A stretch of DNA of 64,000 bases from positions 62,001-126,000 of the forward strand of contig DASQGZ010000022.1 of assembly GCA_035632315.1 (NCBI GenBank), in the 5' to 3' direction. Origin of the DNA: JAFDZW01 sp035632315. Its GTDB lineage: Bacteria > Bacteroidota > Ignavibacteria > Palsa-1295. Under the pieces are notes generated by a model, which did not search any database, was not told the origin of the DNA, and saw only the letters and a program-made list of their open reading frames with translations. This document shows, in pieces, positions 35,162 to 44,327 of this stretch; positions within the stretch are counted from its first letter, which is position 1; each line of letters starts with the position of its first letter. Both the position numbers and the translations under genes were made by a program.

Positions 35162-36190
35162 ATGCGAGGAACAGCATTAGAAATTACGAACCGGTTCGAG
35201 ACGCGGAGCTACTCTGCGTTCGATGACGAGTGGGGGACGATCACCGAAGAGCTGCCCGTCGTGCAGACTCAATTCTTCAACGATCATTCGAAGTCGATCA
35301 TATCGAAGAACGACAGTCCCGACATCGGGATGATGTATTCGATCAATGTCTATCGCGGCTGCGAGCATGGCTGTGCGTATTGTTATGCGCGGCCATCGCA
35401 TGAATATCTCGGGTTCAATTCGTCGATCGACTTCGAGTCGAAGATCATGGTCAAACATGATGCGCCGGCGCTTCTTCGCGAAGCATTCGACAATCCGAAA
35501 TGGGAGCCGACAAGCATCATGATGAGCGCGAACACCGATTGCTACCAGCCGGCAGAAAGAAAATTCGGCTTGACGAGGGAAATGCTGAAGGTCTTTCTGG
35601 AATATCGAAATCCTGTGAGCATACTGACGAAGAATGCGCTGATTACCAGAGATCTCGACCTCATTAAAGAAATGGCAAGTATGAATCTCATCAGCACGAT
35701 GCTTTCCGTCACGTCGCTCGATCCGGAGCTTCGTCAGAAACTCGAGCCGCGAACGTCCACGGCAAAAATGAAATACAAAGCGATGGAAGAGCTTGCAAAA
35801 GCTAATGTCCCGGTCGGGATCATGGTCGGGCCGATCATTCCGGGATTGAATGATAATGAAGTACCGAAGATCCTCGAACGAGCGAGCGACGCCGGCGCAA
35901 CGTTTCATGCGCATACGATCCTGCGGCTATCGTATTCGATCAAAGATATTTTTAGAGATTGGCTAAGCAAGAATTTCCCTGAAAAAGCAGAACGAGTATT
36001 GAAGCGCGTAGAAATGATCCGCGGCGGGCAGCTCAACGATTCCAGGTTCGGTACAAGAATGAAGGGTGAAGGGGCATACGCTGATTTCATGCATACGCTT
36101 TTTCACCAGATGTGCGAAAAGTACGGGCTCAATCACTCCCGCGATTTCCTCAGAACCGACCTCTTTAAACGGCCGGGGGAGTTGTTCTGA
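35162..36190 (+). CDS. PA0069-family radical SAM protein
   Basis: This 342-aa protein has the radical SAM cluster motif YRGCEHGCAYCYARP with Cys67, Cys71 and Cys74 (C-x3-C-x2-C), preceded by the family MMYSINVYRGC. Further features are the SANTDCYQPAERKFGLTR segment and VPVGIMVGPIIPGLND of the barrel. Related to spore-photoproduct-lyase-like enzymes; the reaction of the PA0069 family is not known. It is divergent from the pirin operon. The upstream inverted repeat may regulate it. Confidence 0.9.
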   Translation: MRGTALEITNRFETRSYSAFDDEWGTITEELPVVQTQFFNDHSKSIISKNDSPDIGMMYSINVYRGCEHGCAYCYARPSHEYLGFNSSIDFESKIMVKHDAPALLREAFDNPKWEPTSIMMSANTDCYQPAERKFGLTREMLKVFLEYRNPVSILTKNALITRDLDLIKEMASMNLISTMLSVTSLDPELRQKLEPRTSTAKMKYKAMEELAKANVPVGIMVGPIIPGLNDNEVPKILERASDAGATFHAHTILRLSYSIKDIFRDWLSKNFPEKAERVLKRVEMIRGGQLNDSRFGTRMKGEGAYADFMHTLFHQMCEKYGLNHSRDFLRTDLFKRPGELF

Positions 36191-36193
36191 AGG

Positions 36194-36379
36194 TTACATA
36201 TTCATATGCTCGAGCAGATGATAGACGAGAAGGAGCGGCCAGATGATGGCTTTCAGCACACCAAGCACACCTTCGCCAAATGTCGTCGCATGCTGGATGT
36301 AATAGATCACTGCACCGACGAAAGCCAGAAAGTAGGCTCCTCCGCCAGTTTTTACTTTTGTTACCGTTCGTTCAACCAT
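36194..36379 (-). CDS. Small conserved two-helix membrane protein
   Basis: This 61-aa protein starts MVERTVTKVKTGGGAYFLAFVGAVIYYIQHATTF and continues GVLGVLKAIIWPLLLVYHLLEH. Two membrane helices are separated by a short Gly loop. Similar small proteins occur across bacteria without known function. It converges on the radical SAM gene with 3 nt between stops. Confidence 0.7.
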   Translation of the reverse strand: MVERTVTKVKTGGGAYFLAFVGAVIYYIQHATTFGEGVLGVLKAIIWPLLLVYHLLEHMNM

Positions 36380-36503
36380 GGTATTTACCTCCGTATGTTT
36401 TGAGTTGTATTATGCAAAAAATATCCCTATGTCGGAATATCAAACATACGGCATAAAATTACCGATAGATGCTATAAAGAGTAAAGAAGCTTTACCAAAG
36501 GTG

Positions 36504-36511
36504 TATTTTTG
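36504..36511 (+). promoter_or_regulatory. -7 element TATTTTTG upstream of the TIM-barrel gene
   Basis: TATTTTTG fits TAnnTTTG and lies 24 nt before the ATG at 36535. Assignment is by consensus and position only. Confidence 0.4.
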
Positions 36512-36534
36512 TAAAAGCTTGTTTCAGTTAAATT

Positions 36535-37320
36535 ATGGATGTGACAATCTACAAATCGCTCTGGGGAATGACCGGCTCACTTAGCGATCAATTCAAACTG
36601 ATCGCTGAAGCTGGTTACGACGGAGTGGAATCTGCTGCCGCAGAAATCAGAGATATTGGCAAATTCAAGTCGTTGCTTAGCGAGTGTGGGTTGGATTACA
36701 TGCCGCTTATTTATACTGAAGGGTCTGACGTTAATGCTCATCTCGAAGATTTCCGGCGGCTTGTTGTATTGGCATCTGAATTTTCGCCGAAGAAAATGGT
36801 GGCTCATGCCGGGCGTGATCTTTGGCATCTTAACGATCAGCTCCGCTTCTTTGATCATGTACTGAAGATAGAAAATGAGTTTGGAATTCCGATCGCACAT
36901 GAAACTCATCGCCGCCGTCCGCTCTTTTCTCCGATGAATACGGTCACGATATTGAATGAATTTCCTGAATTGAAGGTCAATGCCGATCTGAGTCATTGGT
37001 GTTGTGTGACGGAGTCGATGTTGGAAGATCATTCAGAAGTAATAAAACTTGCAGCAAGCCGTACGATCCATATTCACGCACGAGTTGGGTATGAGAATGG
37101 TCCGCAGGTCAGCGATCCACGAGCCCCGGAATGGGCAGGGCATTTGGCTAAATTCGAATCGTGGTGGAAATTGATGCTTCGGGACGGGATGACCGTTACA
37201 CCCGAATATGGTCCGCCGACGTATATGCAGACTATGCCGAATACGAATGAGCCGGTGGCTGATCTGTGGGAAGTGTGTTTATGGGGGAAGAATAGATTTC
37301 AGGAGTTAGTTGATTCGTGA
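36535..37320 (+). CDS. Sugar phosphate isomerase/epimerase-like TIM-barrel protein
   Basis: This 261-aa protein belongs to the AP_endonuc_2/xylose-isomerase-like fold. It has FKLIAEAGYDGVESAAAEI near the start, and metal-binding acidic/His positions in KMVAHAG, IAHETHRRRPLFSP, LKVNADLSHWCCVTE, IHIHARVGYENGPQ and VTPEYGPPTYM. The overall length is normal. The substrate (inositol- or ketose-type) cannot be read from sequence. It stands alone, with an MITE-like inverted repeat downstream. Confidence 0.82.
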   Translation: MDVTIYKSLWGMTGSLSDQFKLIAEAGYDGVESAAAEIRDIGKFKSLLSECGLDYMPLIYTEGSDVNAHLEDFRRLVVLASEFSPKKMVAHAGRDLWHLNDQLRFFDHVLKIENEFGIPIAHETHRRRPLFSPMNTVTILNEFPELKVNADLSHWCCVTESMLEDHSEVIKLAASRTIHIHARVGYENGPQVSDPRAPEWAGHLAKFESWWKLMLRDGMTVTPEYGPPTYMQTMPNTNEPVADLWEVCLWGKNRFQELVDS

Positions 37321-37332
37321 AAAAATAGGAGT

Positions 37333-37448
37333 ACGGAATTTGACGGAATCAAACGGACGATATGGAACATTCGTGTTACATCAAATCGTATTTAGACTTG
37401 AAGCCAGGATGCTACTCCAAAAATTCGTCTTAATCCGTCAAATCCCGT
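37333..37448. repeat. MITE-like element with 15-bp terminal inverted repeats
   Basis: ACGGAATTTGACGGA (37333-37347) and TCCGTCAAATCCCGT (37434-37448) are inverted copies with one mismatch, enclosing 86 nt without a gene. The words resemble dispersed repeats of the type ATTTGACGGAAT. A second copy is not visible in the window. Confidence 0.45.
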
Positions 37449-37476
37449 GTTCCGTTTTTTACATGCATTTTGTTCA

Positions 37477-37484
37477 TATATTTG
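37477..37484 (+). promoter_or_regulatory. -7 element TATATTTG upstream of the SIMPL gene
   Basis: TATATTTG lies 24 nt before ATG 37508, with a T-rich block at 37455-37460 in the -33 region. Confidence 0.5.
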
Positions 37485-37507
37485 TTTCCTAAACAACCGA
37501 TGATATT

Positions 37508-38239
37508 ATGAAACCCTGGGGTAGTGCACTTATTTTTTCAATTGCTATCGTCGTTGCAGCAATGACGCTTGCCGGGACGTGGCGTAAGACGCATGAGACG
37601 AAAGAGACGATCAAGGTCACTGGTCTCGCCGAAAAAGATTTTACATCTGATTTTATCATCTGGAGCGGCTCCTATACGCGCCATTCGATGACTGTTAAAG
37701 AAGCGTACACCCAGCTCAAAAGCGATGCTGATAATATCTCACAATATCTCGTGAAAAACGGTGTAAACCCGAAAGAGATCACCGTCAGTTCGGTTTATTC
37801 GAACAAGGACTACAAATATCAATATGATGCGAATGGCCGACAGACGAATCAGACGTTCGATGGCTATACGCTGACGCAGAGCGTGAATATCGAATCGAAG
37901 GAAGTTGACAAGGTCGAACAAATTTCTCGTGAGGTTACAGAATTGTTAAATATGGGTATTGAATTCCAGTCCTCTGAGCCGAGATATTATTATACACAGT
38001 TAAAAACCTTGAAGCTTGAAATGCTTGCTGATGCGTCGAAAGATGCTTATAACCGTGCTGAAGCGATCGCAAAGAATGCCGGTGGCGGACTTGGCGGTCT
38101 CCGCAACGCTCAGATGGGAGTTTTTCAGATCACGGGTCAGAATTCCGATGAGGAATATTCGTATGGGGGCGCATATAACACCAGTTCAAAGAATAAAAAG
38201 GCGTCGATCACAGCCAAGCTCGAGTTCGCAATTAATTGA
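37508..38239 (+). CDS. SIMPL (DUF541) domain protein
   Basis: This 243-aa protein has an N-terminal membrane/signal segment (LIFSIAIVVAAMTLAG). The rest is the SIMPL/DUF541 domain: ETIKVTGLAEKDFTSDF, VKNGVNPKEITVSSV, YTLTQSVNIESKEVDKVEQIS, and DASKDAYNRAEAIAKNAGGGLGGLRNAQMGVFQI near the end. It is likely periplasmic or membrane-anchored. SIMPL proteins such as BP26 form channel-like oligomers of uncertain role. A promoter element lies directly upstream. Confidence 0.88.
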   Translation: MKPWGSALIFSIAIVVAAMTLAGTWRKTHETKETIKVTGLAEKDFTSDFIIWSGSYTRHSMTVKEAYTQLKSDADNISQYLVKNGVNPKEITVSSVYSNKDYKYQYDANGRQTNQTFDGYTLTQSVNIESKEVDKVEQISREVTELLNMGIEFQSSEPRYYYTQLKTLKLEMLADASKDAYNRAEAIAKNAGGGLGGLRNAQMGVFQITGQNSDEEYSYGGAYNTSSKNKKASITAKLEFAIN

Positions 38240-38465
38240 ATATCAATTAGTTAGAGGCATCTAGAAGAAAGTTTGCAAAAAAAAGTATCAACAATTTTTA
38301 AAAAACATTAAATTTTTTGCTTCAAAATGTATCAAAGCACAACAAAAAAGCATTATAGGAGAGTAGATTCATCACAATAGTGCAGCAGGAGCTTATCCAT
38401 CTGTCGCGTACCCTTTGCTTCATTGCATTATATAGTTTGTGTAGGGTTCATAAGTAAAACATTCG

Positions 38466-39557
38466 ATGAAATTATTTTATATCGCTGTGTTGGCGATGAT
38501 CATCAGCGCGGGAAGTTTTTGTCGGACATCATCTTGTTTTGCCCAAAGCAGCGGACGAGATACATTAGTCTGGTTTTGGCATTGTGCATATTTTGCCGAG
38601 ATCCATGGCGACTTCGACAGCGCCATCGCCGACTACCGGAACGTGATGCAATTTAGTGACGACATCCCACCCCGGCTGCGTGAATGGTATCTGGGGACAT
38701 GCAATTTTGGTATTGCGCGAATGTACTCGATCATGGGAGACGAAGATGAGTGCAGAGCGGCCCTTGACTCAGCAATGAGCCATCATTTTTGGAATTTTGC
38801 TGCTATACGGGCTGTCCCGACATTTGCATTATTACTCGGCGATAAATGGATGGACTCAGTCTGTGCCGAATGGAAAAGCGTCCGTGACCGCGAGGAGCCG
38901 ACTTGGCCTGTTCAGCCGGTGATCGAACTGGTACCGACTCACCTCGACCCGCAAAAAAAATATCCGGTTATTATGGCACTGCATGGGGGCAACGGTTCGT
39001 ATGAGCTCTTCGCCCGGCGTTTGAGTAAAGTACCCGATGCACTGAACGTGATTGTTGCGGTCGTCCCAGGCGTATTACGTACGAGCGAGATCACGAACGA
39101 ATGGGATACGGCGATGATTTTTTCAGAGGAGCGTGTTCGTGAATCGATTGCTTTGCTCGCAAAAAATCCTAATGTCGATACGAACGATATAACATTGCTC
39201 GGATTTTCGCAAGGCTCCCAGGTGTCGTACGCGTATTGCGTTGATCATCCAGATGAAATTCATTCCGTGATCGCATTTGCAGGTTTTGCACCCGAAGTCC
39301 TTGCAGAAAAGGACCTTAATTCCGAACTGGACTCTGTAGCAAAACGAAAGATCAAGATCGTTGCGGTTTCCGGCGCCGAGGATTCACCTGATTTTCTGAA
39401 GTCAACCCATGAACTCGAACAGCGGGCGAAGGAGCACGGAGTCGAGTTCGAGATGAAGATCGAGCCAAAACTTCCTCATGGAATCCCGCGTCATCTCGCA
39501 CATTACCTCCGCAATCTTTGGTCCGAGCTTCGCGGCAATAGCCTCGGCACGAGATAA
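38466..39557 (+). CDS. Secreted alpha/beta hydrolase (esterase/phospholipase-like)
   Basis: This 363-aa protein starts with signal peptide MKLFYIAVLAMIISAG...CFAQ. An N-terminal ~125-residue helical part follows (tetratricopeptide-like wording, FDSAIADYRNVMQFSDD). The hydrolase domain begins at KKYPVIMALHGGNG, the oxyanion region. The nucleophile elbow is LLGFSQGSQ (Ser in G-x-S-x-G), the Asp candidate is in VSGAEDSPDF, and the terminal His is in LPHGIPRHLAHYL. It fits the Abhydrolase_2/LpqC esterase type. The substrate is unknown. Confidence 0.82.
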   Translation: MKLFYIAVLAMIISAGSFCRTSSCFAQSSGRDTLVWFWHCAYFAEIHGDFDSAIADYRNVMQFSDDIPPRLREWYLGTCNFGIARMYSIMGDEDECRAALDSAMSHHFWNFAAIRAVPTFALLLGDKWMDSVCAEWKSVRDREEPTWPVQPVIELVPTHLDPQKKYPVIMALHGGNGSYELFARRLSKVPDALNVIVAVVPGVLRTSEITNEWDTAMIFSEERVRESIALLAKNPNVDTNDITLLGFSQGSQVSYAYCVDHPDEIHSVIAFAGFAPEVLAEKDLNSELDSVAKRKIKIVAVSGAEDSPDFLKSTHELEQRAKEHGVEFEMKIEPKLPHGIPRHLAHYLRNLWSELRGNSLGTR

Positions 39558-39639
39558 CAGCGATCATTTTGCTAATGCCTCTGAGATTTCGGCAGGGCAT
39601 TTATAGGTAATCTTTGGAACATACCAACCTTTTTTACCG

Positions 39640-39647
39640 TAACTTTG
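39640..39647 (+). promoter_or_regulatory. -7 element TAACTTTG upstream of the response regulator
   Basis: TAACTTTG fits TAnnTTTG, with TTTG at 39613-39616 as a -33 candidate (23-nt spacing). It lies 31 nt before ATG 39678. Confidence 0.45.
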
Positions 39648-39677
39648 AGCGGATTAATTTCTACCATTGACCGCCCC

Positions 39678-40373
39678 ATGCGAATACTAGTAATCGAAGA
39701 CGAGAAGAAAGTGGCAAAATTTGTCGAACAAGGCTTGCGTGAGGAAAAGTATGACGTCGATGTTGCCTATGACGGCGAAGACGGTCTGCGCCGTGCCGTC
39801 GGTGAGACTTACGATCTGATCATCACAGATTTGATGATGCCGAAGAAATCGGGTATCGAAGTAATTCAAGGTGTTCGTGCCGCCAGTAAACCGGTGCCGA
39901 TCTTATGCCTGACCGCGAAGACGGAAGTTGGTTCGAAAGTCGAAGGCCTTGATGCTGGGGCTGACGACTACCTTACAAAGCCGTTTCTCTTCGAAGAGCT
40001 TTCTGCCCGAGTGAGGTCGCTGCTACGCCGTTCCGATATGGAGCGCAAAACGCAGCTCACCACTCACGACTTAGTGCTTGATACAGTGGTGCATACTGCT
40101 AAAAGATTAAAATCCGGTTCGCAAACCGAAGAAGTCCAGATACCGCTTACCGTAAAAGAATACGAACTGCTTGAATTCCTGCTTCGCAATAAAGGCAAAA
40201 TGATCTCGCGCTCGGTCATTACCCAACATGTATGGGGGTATTCATTCACGATGGGTTCGAATGTAATTGATGTCTATGTAAAACGCCTTCGTGAAAAACT
40301 TGACGGCAACAGGCCGGAGCCTGAACGACTCATTATCAGTGAGCGCGGTGTCGGATACGGTATCAAGGAATGA
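39678..40373 (+). CDS. OmpR/PhoB-family response regulator
   Basis: This protein is 231 aa from ATG 39678 (MRILVIEDEKKVAKFVEQGL); an in-frame TTG at 39645 adds 11 atypical residues. The receiver domain has the acidic pair in EDE, phosphoacceptor Asp51 in DLIITDLMMPKKSG, Thr/Lys in LTAK and DYLTKPF. The C-terminal winged helix ends RLREKLDG...LIISERGVGYGI. It resembles copper/heavy-metal CusR-type regulators. It overlaps the next gene by 4 nt, and the partner kinase follows one gene later. Confidence 0.94.
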   Translation: MRILVIEDEKKVAKFVEQGLREEKYDVDVAYDGEDGLRRAVGETYDLIITDLMMPKKSGIEVIQGVRAASKPVPILCLTAKTEVGSKVEGLDAGADDYLTKPFLFEELSARVRSLLRRSDMERKTQLTTHDLVLDTVVHTAKRLKSGSQTEEVQIPLTVKEYELLEFLLRNKGKMISRSVITQHVWGYSFTMGSNVIDVYVKRLREKLDGNRPEPERLIISERGVGYGIKE

Positions 40374-41101
40374 GTGCGTCTTCCGATCCGGAGCGCAATA
40401 CTGCGCTGTATGTTTTTTTTGCTTTTACTATTTTTCTTTTAAGCACCAGATGTTTTGCACAGACTGATTCACTTTCTATTCTACACCGCGACCCCAATCT
40501 TTTTCGTTTGTTCCTTGCCCCGACATCTGAAACACTTCCGGCGAATCATGGGACATTTCAGCTTGCCGAATTAAGCGTGCCGGCGATCAATTACGGTATA
40601 ATCGATGAGCTTACTGCCAGGATCGGCATAACACCGTTCTCTATTTCGGGACATAATTTGTATTACGCACTATTTGGATTGCAAGTTTTTAATTATAGTG
40701 GCTTCTCAGGTGTCGGAGGATTTGCGCTCACCAACGCGACGGGCAGCTACCGTAATTGGGAAGGATCGGTTTATGGTTTTGGGGTGATCGGTTACACCAC
40801 AAATTCGTACGGGATCTATGGCGGCTTCGGCGGCGGATACTCTTCAACACGGGAATCGAATTCTGCGATCTTTATGCTTGGAGGCGAGTATGCAATATCG
40901 GCGCATAACAAACTCATCACGGAAAACTGGTTCGTCAGTGAGTCTGGTTCGAACGCCTTCTCGATCGGCGATCGTATCTACGGAAATGTACTATCATTCG
41001 ATCTCGCTGTCGTCGCTTTTACCGAATCTCACTCTATGAAGATCACGACCGTCGAGCCCTGGGTATCGCTCTCATATCATTTTGATCTCAGCGAAGAATG
41101 A
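40370..41101 (+). CDS. Outer-membrane/secreted beta-rich protein between regulator and kinase
   Basis: This 243-aa protein begins with a signal peptide (YVFFAFTIFLLSTRCFAQ). The body is a Gly/aromatic strand pattern typical of small FCB outer-membrane barrels: NLFRLFLAPTSETLPANHGTF, INYGIIDELTARIGITPF, YGIYGGFGGGYSS, and a final VEPWVSLSYHFDLSEE. The start overlaps the response-regulator stop (ATGA), and the kinase gene follows 87 nt later. It may be a target or sensor accessory of this two-component system; function unknown. Confidence 0.6.
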   Translation: MSASSDPERNTALYVFFAFTIFLLSTRCFAQTDSLSILHRDPNLFRLFLAPTSETLPANHGTFQLAELSVPAINYGIIDELTARIGITPFSISGHNLYYALFGLQVFNYSGFSGVGGFALTNATGSYRNWEGSVYGFGVIGYTTNSYGIYGGFGGGYSSTRESNSAIFMLGGEYAISAHNKLITENWFVSESGSNAFSIGDRIYGNVLSFDLAVVAFTESHSMKITTVEPWVSLSYHFDLSEE

Positions 41102-41188
41102 ATTCGGCCGCTCGTTGTTAGCTCATATACAAACTAACTTAGCGTGGACCACTTACTGAAAATTTTAAGCAGACAGCCCCGGATATAA

Positions 41189-42793
41189 ATGCTACGCGTT
41201 AGACTGGTGCTTTGGTATGCGTTTCTCGTAGTGCTGACCGTTGCGGCGGTTGGGGCGGTGCAATACGCCATTCTCAAACAATCGTTAACGAGTGGGCTCG
41301 ATCAGTCGCTGGTCGATGATGCCCGTTCGACGCTCAGATTAGTTAAAGGCCGCTCCGCAGTACAGCTGACGCATATGCACACACGCCCCCATACGAATCA
41401 GGGACATGAAACATTGAAAGATCTCGTTGATGATGCACTCAAAGATGCACCCGATACTCTCCAAGGCGATGAACTTACAGATCGGGTTCTCTCTTCGTTA
41501 ATGGATGAAATGCTTCTTGAGATCGCCGGGAAAGACAGCAATGCCGCCGATCCGCTCGATCTCATTGTTGAGCGTAATCTTGCCAGCAGAAGAAATAATC
41601 TCGTCGAGATCGTCACCGATATTCTCGATTCGACCGGACAGCCGACGACAATTTTTCGGACGAAAAATCTCGGGACACATTCGCTGCGCAAAATATTTGC
41701 AGGTAAACTTGAGCGTGTCACTGATTCTGTTATCGCACTCGGCAGTGAAATGATCGATAGCGACAATGTTCGAGCCGCGTATGCCGGGTCAAAGCAGTTC
41801 GGCGTTATTATCGCCTATACTACGTCAGATATAAAAGAGAGTACGACCGATCTGTTGCAGACCTATGCATATATGCTTCCCGTTGCGCTCGTTGTAGCAT
41901 CGCTTGGCGGACTGGTACTTTCACGTAAGGCATTGCGCCCGATTGAAGAGATAGCCGAGACAGCACAGGAGATCAGCGCAAAAAATCTTTCACGTCGGAT
42001 CGCGATGCCGGCGCGTCAGGATAAAGAATTGAATTTGCTTGTCGCGACGCTGAATACGATGTTCAGCCGTCTTGAGCATTCGTTCGAGCAGATCGAACAA
42101 TTTTCAAGCGACGCTTCGCATGAACTGAAAACTCCGCTTGCTATTCTTCGTGGTGAGATCGAGCAGACTCAGCGCCGCATCACGTCCAGCGATGTGCTTC
42201 ACCGCGCAGAAGCAGAGGGGCTTTTAGGGAGTATGACTGAAGAGGTTGAACGTATGCAGCGTATCGTCGAAAGTCTGTTGCTGCTTGCAAAAGCAGACGA
42301 TCGACACCTTTCGCTTGAACTCGAGCGCGTTGACCTTTCGGATTTTCTGCGTTCGATTTCTGAAGACGCCGAAATTCTTGCAAATGACCGCGGGTTGGGG
42401 TTTCATAGTATTATTCCCGGTGAACAAATTTTTGTCAGTGCCGACCGGACACGGCTCTATCAAGTAATGATGAATCTATTAGATAACGCCTTGAAGTACA
42501 CACCGCACGGTGGCGATGTGACAATATTTCTCGAAAAAAATAATGGAAGAGCTTTATTTGGCATTACAGACACCGGGAAGGGGATAGCTGCTGAAGAATA
42601 TGAAAAAATATTTCAGAGATTTTATCGCAGCGAAGAAGCTCGCTCTCATCAGGGCGATGAATATGTTGCACGGTCTCTCGGGTTGGGGCTTGCACTCGTA
42701 AAATCTATTGTCGAGGCACACGGCGGAACGATCGCGATTGAAAGTGAAATCGGAAAGGGATCGAAATTCATTGTGTCAATGCCAATGGTGTAA
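41189..42793 (+). CDS. Membrane sensor histidine kinase
   Basis: This 534-aa protein has a first transmembrane helix ~8-28 (YAFLVVLTVAAVGAVQYAIL), a periplasmic sensor of ~200 residues, and a second helix ~230-248 (LPVALVVASLGGLVLS). HAMP follows (RPIEEIAETAQEIS), then HisKA with phospho-His311 in SSDASHELKTPLAIL. The HATPase has N-box NLLDNALKYTPHG, GITDTGKGIA, and GLGLALVKSIVEAHGG. It matches the OmpR-type regulator two genes upstream. The sensed signal is unknown. Confidence 0.94.
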   Translation: MLRVRLVLWYAFLVVLTVAAVGAVQYAILKQSLTSGLDQSLVDDARSTLRLVKGRSAVQLTHMHTRPHTNQGHETLKDLVDDALKDAPDTLQGDELTDRVLSSLMDEMLLEIAGKDSNAADPLDLIVERNLASRRNNLVEIVTDILDSTGQPTTIFRTKNLGTHSLRKIFAGKLERVTDSVIALGSEMIDSDNVRAAYAGSKQFGVIIAYTTSDIKESTTDLLQTYAYMLPVALVVASLGGLVLSRKALRPIEEIAETAQEISAKNLSRRIAMPARQDKELNLLVATLNTMFSRLEHSFEQIEQFSSDASHELKTPLAILRGEIEQTQRRITSSDVLHRAEAEGLLGSMTEEVERMQRIVESLLLLAKADDRHLSLELERVDLSDFLRSISEDAEILANDRGLGFHSIIPGEQIFVSADRTRLYQVMMNLLDNALKYTPHGGDVTIFLEKNNGRALFGITDTGKGIAAEEYEKIFQRFYRSEEARSHQGDEYVARSLGLGLALVKSIVEAHGGTIAIESEIGKGSKFIVSMPMV

Positions 42794-42890
42794 AATATTT
42801 TTTGATAGCAACAAAAACGCAAAAAATACTTACGGATGATTGATGGCTGGATGTCGAATCCGGTGCGCAAGACCCAATATTTGATACCGT

Positions 42891-43790
42891 ATGAAATATA
42901 TCTTCGCGGTTATCGTTACATTTTTTTCAGCTGCGGCATTTGCCGGGCCGATCTTCCCTTCACGTGTTCTCGTCATCGCACCGCAATTTCGTGAAGCGAG
43001 CGATACGACAAAGGGTGCAGCATTCCTTCAGCAGCAAGGAATTTGGGGCGACCTCTTCCATGCGTTTAACAGCACCGGCGACCGTTTTTTCTGGAGCATT
43101 TCAACCGGTGGTATCATTCAATTCGTTGAGTGGGAACATTCAGGCATTTATCTCGTCGGCGATTACGAAATGACAGCCGACCAACATAGCAATATTTCTT
43201 TTCATCCGCGCGGGATATTTTGGACCGAAGGTGTCATATATATGGATAAGATCGGAGAAACCGAATTGCACGCAGGGTATATTAATCGGTGTCATCACGA
43301 TATCGATAATCTCGAACATCAGACGATCGGCAATGCCGAAGAACGAACGTTGATATACAGCTCGATCGTCGAGCGAGCAATTTGGCGCAATGTAGAACTT
43401 GCGGGCATTCATTCAGTACTTTGGACACAGGCAGATGAGTATGTGTTCCGCCAGGATTATCTTATTCCTGATACACTTGTACAGGCACCAACGGATGAAA
43501 CGCATCTTATAGCGTCGTTTTCAGGAGGTGGGAAATTCGATCTTGCCTGCTCTGAAAGTGCGCACACATATTTGCGTGCGTCGTTCACTGAATCGGCTTA
43601 TCGTTCGTTCAGGACATTCACATTCGACGCACGAGCAGAATTCGGAGTTGAGTTTTTGGGTTTAGGCAGCTCGATGGATATTTATCTTGGCGGCGAGACA
43701 CTGCATGATGACGGTACCCGCCCGATGCCGGTGAATTCTAACTTCGTATATCTTGGACTCAGGTTTTTAGGGAATAATATTGCATTATAA
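42891..43790 (+). CDS. Hypothetical secreted or outer-membrane protein
   Basis: This 299-aa protein has signal peptide MKYIFAVIVTFFSAAAFAG. No family is recognised. It shows barrel-like alternation (FFWSISTGGIIQFVEW, GIYLVGDYEMTADQ, FDARAEFGVEFLGLG, NFVYLGLRFLGNNIAL) and few Cys. It follows the kinase gene by 97 nt on the same strand and could be part of the same regulon. Confidence 0.55.
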   Translation: MKYIFAVIVTFFSAAAFAGPIFPSRVLVIAPQFREASDTTKGAAFLQQQGIWGDLFHAFNSTGDRFFWSISTGGIIQFVEWEHSGIYLVGDYEMTADQHSNISFHPRGIFWTEGVIYMDKIGETELHAGYINRCHHDIDNLEHQTIGNAEERTLIYSSIVERAIWRNVELAGIHSVLWTQADEYVFRQDYLIPDTLVQAPTDETHLIASFSGGGKFDLACSESAHTYLRASFTESAYRSFRTFTFDARAEFGVEFLGLGSSMDIYLGGETLHDDGTRPMPVNSNFVYLGLRFLGNNIAL

Positions 43791-43894
43791 TGGTGCCACT
43801 ATCTTCTTTCTTTTCAATAATTACAAGTATGAATAATTATTAACCGCCCCGACGGACTAAAATTGCATTCTCAGGCGTTTATCCATGTGAGAAG

Positions 43895-44173
43895 ATGAAA
43901 AAGATTACTTATATTGTAATATTTTGTGCCGGGTTCAGCTTCGGCTCTACTGCTTTGTTCGCACAAAGATCCGATCCGAAAACTACTCCGACACCTACGG
44001 CAGCTCCCGCACATGGTGTTGCGCCGCATATTGAAAACACCGAAGCAAAACGCGAGGCACTGAACAAAAAGCTTGAAGAGCGAAAAGTCGAACTCAATAA
44101 AGAAAAGAACGAGAAGGCAAGATCTGTGAATCCTCATACGAACGGTCGCGATCATAATCGCGAGAATAAGTAA
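43895..44173 (+). CDS. Small secreted coiled-coil protein
   Basis: This 92-aa protein has a signal peptide MKKITYIVIFCAGFSFGSTALFAQ, a short Pro/Thr linker, and a charged Lys/Glu helix (KREALNKKLEERKVELNKEK) ending in a basic Asn/His tail. No family is recognised. A good terminator follows. Confidence 0.55.
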   Translation: MKKITYIVIFCAGFSFGSTALFAQRSDPKTTPTPTAAPAHGVAPHIENTEAKREALNKKLEERKVELNKEKNEKARSVNPHTNGRDHNRENK

Positions 44174-44212
44174 GCCGTTCTAATTCTGATATTCGTTCAT
44201 TGTTGTTGATAT

Positions 44213-44246
44213 AACAGGCTGTCATTAGATGATTGCCTGTTTTTTG
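44213..44246 (+). terminator. Intrinsic terminator after the small coiled-coil gene
   Basis: AACAGGC (44213-44219) pairs with GCCTGTT (44235-44241), with an inner TCAT/ATGA stem, followed by a T-run. Confidence 0.85.
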
Positions 44247-44260
44247 TTTGTATAAAACGC

Positions 44261-44300
44261 AAAACGAAAATCCCTCTGCTGTTTTTTTATCAGCAGGGGG
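44261..44300 (-). terminator. Probable terminator of the minus-strand T9SS gene
   Basis: Read on the minus strand, CCCCCTGCTG (44300-44291) pairs with CAGCAGAGGG (44281-44272, one weak pair) around a 9-nt A-rich loop and is followed by ATTTTCGTTTT. It lies 28 nt after the stop. Confidence 0.65.
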
Positions 44301-44327
44301 ATCCGATGTTGAAAGAATCTTGCGTCG

